A DNA stretch of 9,523 bases from an uncultured Flavobacteriales bacterium (lineage in GTDB: Bacteria > Bacteroidota > Bacteroidia > Flavobacteriales_E > Vicingaceae), in contig CALALS010000296.1 of the NCBI GenBank assembly GCA_937925525.1, positions 1 to 9,523 of the forward strand, in the 5' to 3' direction. The notes beneath the pieces are model-generated. The model saw only the letters and a program-made list of their open reading frames with translations. It had not been told where the DNA came from and did not search any database. The first letter of the stretch is position 1. Each line of letters starts with the position of its first letter. Positions 1 to 5,555 of the stretch are shown piece by piece. A program made the translations under genes and the position numbers.

Positions 1-453
1 GAAGTAACTTTTTTAGAAAAAGGAAAAAGAAGAGAATGGCGTTCTTTTAATATGGGTACGGTTCGTCTTAAGGAAGGAAAACAAGATGATAAAGTTATAA
101 AGGAGATGAAATCTTGGATTGAAGAACATTGTCCGAAATACAAGCCTGAAGTTGCCATAGGAACAGGTGGTAATATCAATCGATTGTATAAAATGTCCGA
201 CCAAAAAAATTATTCCTTACTAAGCCGTAAAGAACTAAAAGAAACGCTGGAAGAGTTGGAAAAATATAGCATAGATGAACTTAAAAATAAAATTGGATTA
301 AAGCCTCACCGTGCCGATGTCATTATTCCGGGAGGATATATTTATCACAACGTGATGAAGTTTGCCAATATCAAAAATATATTCGTTCCTAAAGTAGGTT
401 TAGCAGATGGAATAATTATACGAATGTATAAGGAAGCGTTAAAGCTGAAATAG
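1..453 (+). CDS. Ppx/GppA family phosphatase (exopolyphosphatase-like), 5'-truncated by window edge
   Basis: Only the last 150 residues are in the window: the frame is open to base 1, so the ATG at 52 is an internal methionine (context SFNMGTVRL), not the start. The family (actin/Hsp70-like ATPase fold) hydrolyses inorganic polyphosphate or the 5'-phosphate of pppGpp in the cytoplasm. Visible family signatures are the NMGTVRL strand (visible residues 17-23), the glycine-rich phosphate loop AIGTGGNINRL (about 53-63), the RADVIIPGGYI block (about 104-114), and the closing segment GLADGIIIRMY. The protein ends soon after the second ASKHA subdomain, so it is probably the short form of about 300 residues without the C-terminal HD-like domain of E. 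coli Ppx. It ends with TAG at 451-453, directly abutting the stop of the convergent gene. Polyphosphatase and pppGpp phosphatase activity cannot be distinguished from this half. Confidence 0.88.
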   Translation, partial: EVTFLEKGKRREWRSFNMGTVRLKEGKQDDKVIKEMKSWIEEHCPKYKPEVAIGTGGNINRLYKMSDQKNYSLLSRKELKETLEELEKYSIDELKNKIGLKPHRADVIIPGGYIYHNVMKFANIKNIFVPKVGLADGIIIRMYKEALKLK

Positions 454-738
454 TTAAATTAAAAATTTCCAGGCTGCGTAACCCAAAGCAGCAATTATGA
501 TAATAAGACGGTAATTTAATCCGGCTGATTTTTTAGATTTTCTTCTATCGTAAAAAGCTTTAATGTTTTCAACCGATTCGTTTTGATTTAACTTGGTTGG
601 CTTGTCTTCCGGCTCAATATAATATCTGGGAGTAAACGAAAATTGCTTTGGAGTTTCTCTTTTGTAAAAAGAAGTTAAACTTTTTTTAAACCCATGTTTG
701 GGCTGAACTTTTTCTCTAAATTTTGATTTAAAAGTCAT
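454..738 (-). CDS. Small tail-anchored-like membrane protein of unknown function (94 aa)
   Basis: I do not recognise a functional family. The ATG at 738-736 was chosen; a TTG at 753 would add only five residues (codons for LYLCN) and lies inside the promoter-like TATCTTTG box. Residues 1-75 are basic and polar with no signal peptide and contain the segment FSFTPRYY (33-40). Residues about 76-94 form one hydrophobic segment (LNYRLIIIIAALGYAAW) that ends the protein, so a C-terminal membrane anchor with a cytoplasmic N-terminus is likely. I recall small Bacteroidota membrane proteins with a TPRYY-like motif that are sometimes misannotated as a riboflavin synthase subunit; nothing enzymatic is visible here. 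It lies 29 nt downstream of the oxygenase gene on the same strand, so the two may be co-transcribed, but it also seems to have its own promoter. Its stop abuts that of the convergent phosphatase gene. Confidence 0.72.
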   Translation of the reverse strand: MTFKSKFREKVQPKHGFKKSLTSFYKRETPKQFSFTPRYYIEPEDKPTKLNQNESVENIKAFYDRRKSKKSAGLNYRLIIIIAALGYAAWKFLI

Positions 739-742
739 ATTA

Positions 743-750
743 CAAAGATA
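743..750 (-). promoter_or_regulatory. Bacteroidota-type -7 box (TATCTTTG) for the small membrane protein gene
   Basis: On the minus strand TATCTTTG matches the Bacteroidota -7 consensus TAnnTTTG exactly. A TTG that could serve as the -33 element lies 22 nt further upstream, slightly wider than usual and inside the end of the oxygenase gene. Only four bases separate the box from the ATG at 738, so a start site 4-7 nt downstream of the box would give a leaderless or nearly leaderless mRNA. This is inferred from motif match only. Confidence 0.5.
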
Positions 751-767
751 CAAAATTTTATTTCCGC

Positions 768-1394
768 CTAGTCAATTGCTAAAAGCAACTCGTCCCTTCT
801 CATCCATCCGGTAATGCTAAAACGTTTTGCAGATGTTTTTATTACCTCATGTTCCACACAATCACTTCTAAAGCAAACTACTTTACCAAATTCAGGAAAT
901 ATATCGGTAAACTCATTGCTGTTTTCTTTGTGGTGAACTCTTAATTGACCGCCATCTTTTTCATCCCAGTCATCGTTTAAGTAAATTACACAACTAATAA
1001 GTCGGTTACTGGCATCTGAAAATTGGTCTAGGTGTTTTTTATAGAAACTTCCCGGAGGATAAACAGCATAATGTCCTTCATATCGGTTAAGGCTAATTCT
1101 AAAGAAGTTGGCGAAATAATCCATTAACTGATACATTTCGTCTAAAAAGCTTCTTACGGTTTCTTCATGAGTATAGTCAGAAAGCCAAAGTATATAGTCG
1201 TTTCTTATTTCGGTTACTCGTTGCTTTTCTATTCCTTTTCCAATTTTTGCTTTTTCGAATTCGCCTTGTTGATATTGCAAAAGACAAAACTCTTTCATGC
1301 TTTTAAGTATGTTTTCAGAAAATAAATGCTGCACAATTCCAAAATTGTTTTGAAGAATTTGTTCGCTCAACTCTTGAGCTTTTTCAGCATTCAT
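768..1394 (-). CDS. 2-oxoglutarate/Fe(II)-dependent dioxygenase, prolyl 4-hydroxylase (EGL-9/PHD-like)
   Basis: The 208-residue protein has the complete active site of the prolyl hydroxylase branch of 2OG-Fe(II) oxygenases. The iron ligands are H121-x-D123 (KKHLDQF) and H182 (VEHEV), and R191 in RFSITGW should bind the 2OG carboxylate. The segments VIYLNDDWDEKDGGQL (about 136-151) and FRSDCVEHEV resemble human EGLN/PHD and the Pseudomonas PPHD enzyme that hydroxylates EF-Tu. Proline hydroxylation on a protein is therefore the best family guess, but the substrate is inferred. Residues 1-100 are mostly helical. No signal peptide is seen, so it should be cytoplasmic. The start ATG at 1394 has no competing upstream start. 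The gene precedes the small membrane protein gene by 29 nt. Its first 16 codons plus upstream DNA are duplicated about 1.06 kb away (2412-2521). Confidence 0.88.
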   Translation of the reverse strand: MNAEKAQELSEQILQNNFGIVQHLFSENILKSMKEFCLLQYQQGEFEKAKIGKGIEKQRVTEIRNDYILWLSDYTHEETVRSFLDEMYQLMDYFANFFRISLNRYEGHYAVYPPGSFYKKHLDQFSDASNRLISCVIYLNDDWDEKDGGQLRVHHKENSNEFTDIFPEFGKVVCFRSDCVEHEVIKTSAKRFSITGWMRRDELLLAID

Positions 1395-1457
1395 ATTTTA
1401 ATTTTCGGCAATGATAAGCTAAAAATCAGTTGCTTCTGAAATTGTTGAAAAGGATTT
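1348..1457. repeat. 110-bp direct repeat, left copy
   Basis: This segment recurs in the same orientation at 2412-2521 (offset 1064). I count three mismatches in 110: G1365/A2429, G1407/A2471 and T1437/A2501; there are no gaps. Here the repeat covers the first 16 codons of the intact oxygenase gene and 63 bp upstream of it. The mismatch at 1365 is synonymous (AGC versus AGT, Ser10). Identity stops at both ends (1347/2411 and 1458/2522). Because the oxygenase gene continues intact to the left of this copy, the left boundary here is the native one. Confidence 0.95.
1409..1416 (-). promoter_or_regulatory. Candidate -7 box (TATCATTG) of the oxygenase gene
   Basis: On the minus strand TATCATTG matches TAnnTTTG at five of the six fixed positions and ends 14 nt before the oxygenase ATG. 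A good -33 TTTG at the expected distance is not evident (TTCA is nearest), so support is limited. The box lies inside the direct repeat and is therefore duplicated at 2473-2480. Confidence 0.3.
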
Positions 1458-2411
1458 TTGAATTTTCCTAATGTCTTTTACAAACTTGCAGAGAAAACTT
1501 AAAAACACCTATTGTTTTGTTTTTTAATAAGTTGTATGTTTACTAATCTTAAAACTACTACAATGAAGTTTTCTTTATATACTTCTGTAACTACTTTGTT
1601 CTTAATTATTGGGGTTAATTTTAATGGGGTGGGACAACTATCTAATTACGTTAATATTACTTTTGAGGATACTGTTTTCTTAGACCATTTACAAATAGAC
1701 ACTAATAGTGTATGGCAAATTGGAAATCATCAAAAAAATATCTTTAATGGAGGTTTTAATAGTCAAAAAGCAATTGTTACAGATACAATAAATAGCTATA
1801 GAATAAACGATACTTCATCTTTTATAGTTAGTGCTTTACATACTTCTTTATCCAACAATCATACATTAAGGTTTACATATAAGTCAAATACTGACAGTAT
1901 AAATGATTATTTGAAGCTTGAAATTTCGTCAGATAGAATAAATTGGACGGAAATCACTAATGACTTAAATAACTTTTACATAATTAAAGGAGATACTTTT
2001 ATTACTGGAAATATTGATTGGGCGGTTTATGAAGTTCAGTTTCATCTCTGGTTAATTAACAATTCATTACTTGGTCCGCCAGATGATACTATCTCTTTTA
2101 GATTTAGTTTTATAACTGATAGTGTTCAAACCAATAAAGATGGCATAATGATAGATGACATTACAATCAATCTTGCTTACGGAAGTGTAGAAGATTATGA
2201 TGATATTCAAGATTTCTCCATATATCCTAACCCCTTTTATGATAATTTAAACATAGAAACTAAAAACAAATCGGTTTACATTGAAATCTATGATTTATTT
2301 GGAAAAAAGTTACTCAATAAAAAAGTCGAGTCAACTTCTGTAGATTTAAGTTTTTTAAACTCAGGGGTATATTTTTTAAAGGTTCACAATAAAACCTTTA
2401 AAATCATAAAA
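1458..2411. other. Inserted segment between repeat copies carrying one T9SS-cargo gene
   Basis: This 954-bp stretch lies exactly between the two copies of the 110-bp repeat. It contains a promoter region and the coding sequence of a secreted protein up to its penultimate sense codon. No transposase, integrase, terminal inverted repeats (TTGAATTTTC at the left end does not pair with the right end) or short target duplication is visible. Spot counts on two 60-base lines of the insert give about 27-28% G+C, against about 35-45% in two lines of the downstream radical SAM gene; this agrees with foreign or fast-evolving DNA but is not a full composition test. The reading as an insertion is inferred from the repeat geometry. 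Confidence 0.6.
1512..1542 (+). promoter_or_regulatory. Candidate Bacteroidota promoter of the T9SS-cargo gene
   Basis: TTG at 1512-1514 and TATGTTTA at 1535-1542 (one mismatch from TAnnTTTG) are separated by 20 bp, as expected for -33/-7 elements in this phylum. The box ends 20 nt before the ATG at 1563, which supports that start over the upstream ATG at 1536, since the latter overlaps the -7 box. The promoter belongs to the inserted segment rather than to the repeat. Confidence 0.4.
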
Positions 2412-2417
2412 TTTTGA
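1563..2417 (+). CDS. Secreted protein with type IX secretion (Por) C-terminal sorting domain
   Basis: The 284-residue product starts with a Sec signal peptide (MKFSLYTSVTTLFLIIGVNF, cleavage probably near residues 24-25, GVGQ). Residues 218-284 form a T9SS type A sorting domain: YPNPF at 221-225, IEIYDLFGKKLL at about 240-251, and LNSGVYFLKV at 265-274. Such proteins cross the outer membrane through the Por machinery and are released or anchored on the surface. Residues about 30-205 are a beta-rich region ending in KDGIMIDDITI (192-202), like the closing strand of MAM/choice-of-anchor-type jelly rolls. Adhesion or glycan binding is possible, and no catalytic motif is seen. The ATG at 1563 was chosen because the signal peptide begins there; starts at 1512 or 1536 would put a second hydrophobic stretch in front. 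The last sense codon (Phe) and the stop TGA lie inside the right repeat copy. Confidence 0.85.
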   Translation: MKFSLYTSVTTLFLIIGVNFNGVGQLSNYVNITFEDTVFLDHLQIDTNSVWQIGNHQKNIFNGGFNSQKAIVTDTINSYRINDTSSFIVSALHTSLSNNHTLRFTYKSNTDSINDYLKLEISSDRINWTEITNDLNNFYIIKGDTFITGNIDWAVYEVQFHLWLINNSLLGPPDDTISFRFSFITDSVQTNKDGIMIDDITINLAYGSVEDYDDIQDFSIYPNPFYDNLNIETKNKSVYIEIYDLFGKKLLNKKVESTSVDLSFLNSGVYFLKVHNKTFKIIKF

Positions 2418-2458
2418 AGAATTTGTTCACTCAACTCTTGAGCTTTTTCAGCATTCAT
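2384..2458 (-). pseudogene. Truncated duplicate of the oxygenase 5' end
   Basis: Read on the minus strand from the ATG at 2458, this begins MNAEKAQELSEQILQN, identical to the first 16 residues of the intact oxygenase. It then leaves the repeat, runs through eight unrelated codons (FMILKVLL) antisense to the T9SS-cargo gene, and stops at TGA. It cannot encode the dioxygenase core. If transcribed it could give a 24-residue peptide, but it is best seen as a remnant created by the duplication. Confidence 0.85.
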
Positions 2459-2521
2459 ATTTTAATTTTCAGCAATGATAAGCTAAAAATCAGTTGCTTC
2501 AGAAATTGTTGAAAAGGATTT
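2412..2521. repeat. 110-bp direct repeat, right copy
   Basis: This is the second copy of the segment at 1348-1457, with 107 of 110 bases identical in the same orientation. It begins at the last Phe codon of the T9SS-cargo gene and ends 62 bp before the TTG start of the radical SAM gene. Because the radical SAM upstream region continues to the right, the right boundary here is probably the native junction. The left boundary cuts the duplicated oxygenase gene. Confidence 0.95.
2473..2480 (-). promoter_or_regulatory. Duplicated oxygenase -7 box pointing into the T9SS-cargo gene
   Basis: The TATCATTG box proposed for the oxygenase is preserved unchanged in the right repeat copy. If active, it would drive transcription leftward from near 2468, antisense to the 3' end of the secreted-protein gene. 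Activity is inferred, because the box is imperfect and lacks a clear -33 partner. Confidence 0.25.
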
Positions 2522-2544
2522 CATTTCTATCTAATTTTTAGCTT
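2480..2544. repeat. 11-bp inverted repeat in the divergent intergenic region
   Basis: AAGCTAAAAAT at 2480-2490 is the exact reverse complement of ATTTTTAGCTT at 2534-2544, with 43 bp between. The left arm lies in the repeat copy and touches the duplicated oxygenase -7 box; the right arm lies in the radical SAM upstream region. The left repeat copy (1416-1426) has only the first arm. It could be an operator pair shared by the two formerly divergent genes, or chance in AT-rich DNA. The long loop and absence of a T-run argue against a terminator. Confidence 0.35.
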
Positions 2545-2572
2545 CATTTTTTAGTAAATTTAAAACGACAAT

Positions 2573-2580
2573 TAAGTTTT
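2573..2580 (+). promoter_or_regulatory. Candidate -7 box (TAAGTTTT) of the radical SAM-recQ operon
   Basis: TAAGTTTT, followed by G, resembles TAnnTTTG with one extra T. A TTTTTTAG stretch about 18 bp upstream could serve as the -33 region. The box ends only three bases before the TTG start codon at 2584, so a leaderless or near-leaderless transcript would result. Support is weak and by motif only. Confidence 0.3.
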
Positions 2581-2583
2581 GTT

Positions 2584-3663
2584 TTGGAAGAAAATATTGA
2601 AAATAAGATAGTAAAGGGGAGAGGTGCGCAAGTAAATCCGAATAACCGTTTTTTTAAAAATGAAAACGTAAAGGAACATATTGAAGGCATTGATGAAGAT
2701 GATTTTCAGGAAAACATCTCATCTTCTTACATTGAGGTTTTTCCAAAAACTATTATCAATAAAGTTGCCAGTCCCGATATTGGACCTGCTTATTCTTTAA
2801 ATCCCTATCAGGGTTGTGAGCACGGTTGTATTTATTGTTACGCCCGTAACAGTCACGAATATTGGGGTTATAGTGCCGGTTTAGATTTTGAAACTAAAAT
2901 ATTGGTTAAAAAGAATGCGGCTGAATTGGTAAATAAGCAATTAAGCTCTAAAAGCTGGAAGCCTGAAATGGTTATGTTATCAGGCAATACAGATTGTTAT
3001 CAGCCTATTGAAAAGAAGTTAAAAATTACCAGAGAAATTTTAAAAATGTTTTTAAAACATCGTCATCCGGTGGGTGTAATCACCAAGAATGCCTTAATAT
3101 TGAGAGATATTGATTTACTGAAAGAACTGAACGATTTAAATTTATTAAGAGTGAGTATTACCTTAACTTCTTTGGATGATAAGTTACGACAAGTTTTAGA
3201 ACCAAGAACAGCAACCTACAAACGAAGAATGGAAACCATTGAAACTTTATCTGCAAACGGAATTCCGATAAATGTGATGATGGCACCAATCATTCCCGGA
3301 TTAAACAACCATGAGATTTTACCTTTGGTGAAAAAAGTAGCTGAGCTGGGAGCGTATTCAGTAAATTATACCATTGTAAGGCTTAACGGCCAAATTGCCA
3401 ACGTTTTTGTAGATTGGATAAAGAAAAATTTTCCGGATAGAGCTAACAAAATTTTACATCAGATTGAATTTATGCATGACGGAAAACTTAACGACAGTCG
3501 TTACGGTGTGAGAATGAGGGGAGAAGGTAAATTTGCTGAGCAAGTAAATAGTTTGTTTAAAATTGCCCGCAATAAATATTTGAAAAAAGAAAGTCCTCCA
3601 CCTCTTGATTTTAGTCTTTTCCATCAACTAAAAAAGCCTCAGTTAAATTTATTTTCTGAGTGA
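2584..3663 (+). CDS. PA0069-type radical SAM protein
   Basis: The 359-residue protein belongs to the radical SAM superfamily, in the SplB-related COG1533 group. Its [4Fe-4S] cluster motif C78-x3-C82-x2-C85 sits in the context YQGCEHGCIYCYAR. The N-terminal KGRGAQVNPNNRF (about 11-23) is typical of PA0069-like proteins, and SGNTDCYQPIEKKLKITRE is the conserved block after the first barrel strands. The length is normal for the group. The reaction is unknown; the resemblance to spore photoproduct lyase does not prove DNA repair. The TTG start is accepted because the frame has an upstream stop (TAG at 2539-2541) with no ATG or GTG between, and the next in-frame ATG would delete the cluster motif. 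The stop overlaps the recQ start (GTGA), so the genes are coupled. No membrane segment is seen; the protein should be cytoplasmic. Confidence 0.88.
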   Translation: MEENIENKIVKGRGAQVNPNNRFFKNENVKEHIEGIDEDDFQENISSSYIEVFPKTIINKVASPDIGPAYSLNPYQGCEHGCIYCYARNSHEYWGYSAGLDFETKILVKKNAAELVNKQLSSKSWKPEMVMLSGNTDCYQPIEKKLKITREILKMFLKHRHPVGVITKNALILRDIDLLKELNDLNLLRVSITLTSLDDKLRQVLEPRTATYKRRMETIETLSANGIPINVMMAPIIPGLNNHEILPLVKKVAELGAYSVNYTIVRLNGQIANVFVDWIKKNFPDRANKILHQIEFMHDGKLNDSRYGVRMRGEGKFAEQVNSLFKIARNKYLKKESPPPLDFSLFHQLKKPQLNLFSE

Positions 3664-5555
3664 AAGAAGTTCTAAAAAAATATTGGGGATATGATGCTTT
3701 TAGAGAAAAGCAAGAAGAAATAATTTCATCAATTTTAGAAGGTAACGATACGCTTGCATTGTTGCCAACCGGTGGGGGAAAATCTATTTGTTATCAGGTT
3801 CCGGCCTTACTTAAAGAAGGAGTTTGTATAGTTGTTTCGCCCTTAATTGCATTAATGAAAGACCAAGTACAAAACCTAAGAAATAAAGGAATAAACGCAG
3901 TTTATATTCATTCAGGAATGAATTATAATGAAATAGATATTTTACTAGATAATTGTGTTTATGGAGATGTGAAGTTTTTATATGTTTCTCCCGAAAGGTT
4001 GCAAACAGATATATTCAGAGAGCGATTTTTGAAAATGAAGGTGAGTTTAATTGCTGTGGACGAAGCTCACTGTATTTCTCAATGGGGGTATGATTTTCGA
4101 CCATCTTATTTAAAAATCAGTGAAATTAGAGAGTTAAAAAAAGACGTGCCTATTATTGCTGTTACTGCAACGGCTACAAAAAAAGTGGTAGATGATGTCG
4201 TTCAAAAACTTGATTTAAATGCTCCTAAAATAATTACTAAAACTTTTTACAGAAAGAATCTTTCTTATTCAGTGTTGTATGAAGAAGATAAGCTGGAAAG
4301 ATTACTTAGGGTTATAAAGAATGTAAACGGGACAGGAATTGTTTATGCTAAAACAAGAGCTAGGACGAAAGAAGTAGCAGACTACCTAAGAAAGCAAAAA
4401 GTTAGTGTTGCCCATTATCATGCGGGATTAGACTCTAAAGTGAGAAATAAGATACAAGAAGACTGGATTGAAAATAAAACAAGAGTGATTGTTTCTACCA
4501 ATGCTTTCGGGATGGGGATTGATAAACCTGATGTGCGTTTTGTTGTTCATGTTGATTGTCCTTCATCCATTGAAGCCTATTTTCAGGAAGCAGGTAGGGC
4601 AGGGCGAGATGAAAAAAATGCGTTTGCGGTTTTGTTGTATAACAATCATGACAAAATTAAGCTAACGGAAGATTTTGAAAAGAGTTTTCCGCCAATAACG
4701 GAAATTAAAAGCACTTATAAAGCTCTGGCTAATTACTACCAACTTGCCTATGGAAGCGGAAAGGATGCGACTGTTAATTTTAATATTAGTGAATTTTGTA
4801 AACGCTATGATAAGAGTATTATTGACACTTATAATTGTATTAAGTTTTTAGAGTTGGAAGGCCTTATTTCATTATCTGAAGCGTTTTACCAACCATCCAA
4901 ACTCAGAGTATTGATGGATTCTAAAGAAATATATAAATTTCAGGTGGAGCATGTTGGGTATGACGCTTTATTAAAAGTAATATTAAGAACGTATGAAGGA
5001 GTTTTTGATAGATATGTAACCTTCAACGAAGATAAAATTGCTGCAAGTACTCAACTGGAAAAAAGCACTTTGAATAAACAATTGGTTCAATTACACAAGC
5101 TTAAAGTAATAGATTATATTCCTCAAAATAATCAACCTCAATTGACATTCTTAACGGAGATATTACCTGAAAATCATTTCTCTATTTCAAAAGAAGTATA
5201 TCATTTTAGAAAAGAAGTAAGAGATAAGCAACTAAAGTCTATCTTAAACTATGTTACCAAAAAGAATGTTTGCAGAAGTGTTTTATTACTTGAATATTTT
5301 AATGATAATAGCGGTAAGCCTTGCGGTATTTGTGATGTGTGTTTAGAAGAAAAACGGACTAATTTAACATCTAAAGAGTTTGAAAAAATAAAAGATGAAA
5401 TTATAGGGCTATTAAATAACAAACCATCTACTTTTTCTGAGATTGTAACTGAGCTTCATTCCATTCAGAAAGAAAAAGTGGTAAAAGTTATAACTTGGTT
5501 AGCAGATAACCGGGAAATTAAAAAGTCAGAGGAAGGAATCTATTCTCTTAGTTAA
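3660..5555 (+). CDS. recQ: RecQ-family ATP-dependent DNA helicase, short form with displaced zinc site
   Basis: This 631-residue 3'-5' superfamily 2 helicase should unwind DNA during recombination and fork repair. The motifs are complete: motif 0 at YWGYDAFREKQ (8-18), Walker A TGGGKS (37-42), DEAHCISQWGYDFRPSY (134-150), TATAT (169-173), FGMGIDKPDVR (283-293) and QEAGRAGRD (309-317). The zinc cysteines C538, C555, C558 and C561 keep the C-x16-C-x2-C-x2-C spacing of E. coli RecQ but lie about 220 residues after motif VI, against about 50 in E. coli. The intervening region (about 345-530) may hold a winged-helix-like domain. After the zinc site only about 70 residues remain, probably one small helical or winged domain, and there is no HRDC domain. 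The GTG start overlaps the preceding TGA by 4 nt, and the protein begins at the usual RecQ N-terminus. The stop overlaps that of the convergent regulator gene (TTAA). Confidence 0.93.
   Translation: MKEVLKKYWGYDAFREKQEEIISSILEGNDTLALLPTGGGKSICYQVPALLKEGVCIVVSPLIALMKDQVQNLRNKGINAVYIHSGMNYNEIDILLDNCVYGDVKFLYVSPERLQTDIFRERFLKMKVSLIAVDEAHCISQWGYDFRPSYLKISEIRELKKDVPIIAVTATATKKVVDDVVQKLDLNAPKIITKTFYRKNLSYSVLYEEDKLERLLRVIKNVNGTGIVYAKTRARTKEVADYLRKQKVSVAHYHAGLDSKVRNKIQEDWIENKTRVIVSTNAFGMGIDKPDVRFVVHVDCPSSIEAYFQEAGRAGRDEKNAFAVLLYNNHDKIKLTEDFEKSFPPITEIKSTYKALANYYQLAYGSGKDATVNFNISEFCKRYDKSIIDTYNCIKFLELEGLISLSEAFYQPSKLRVLMDSKEIYKFQVEHVGYDALLKVILRTYEGVFDRYVTFNEDKIAASTQLEKSTLNKQLVQLHKLKVIDYIPQNNQPQLTFLTEILPENHFSISKEVYHFRKEVRDKQLKSILNYVTKKNVCRSVLLLEYFNDNSGKPCGICDVCLEEKRTNLTSKEFEKIKDEIIGLLNNKPSTFSEIVTELHSIQKEKVVKVITWLADNREIKKSEEGIYSLS

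Noticed and set aside
13..204. 63-codon minus-strand ORF
   Set aside because: It lies antisense inside the well-supported Ppx/GppA coding frame and shows no family features.
739..753. TTG start of the small membrane protein
   Set aside because: It overlaps the TATCTTTG promoter box, and a normal ATG follows five codons later.
1512..1562. Earlier starts (TTG 1512, ATG 1536) for the T9SS-cargo gene
   Set aside because: A clean signal peptide begins at the ATG at 1563, and the candidate -7 box overlaps the ATG at 1536.
1348..2521. Insertion sequence, integron cassette or CRISPR
   Set aside because: There are only two repeat copies, no spacers, no transposase or integrase, no terminal inverted repeats, and no recognisable attC-like palindrome.
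2480..2544. Intrinsic terminator for the T9SS-cargo gene
   Set aside because: The stem arms are AT-rich with a 43-bp loop and no following T-run, a poor terminator geometry.
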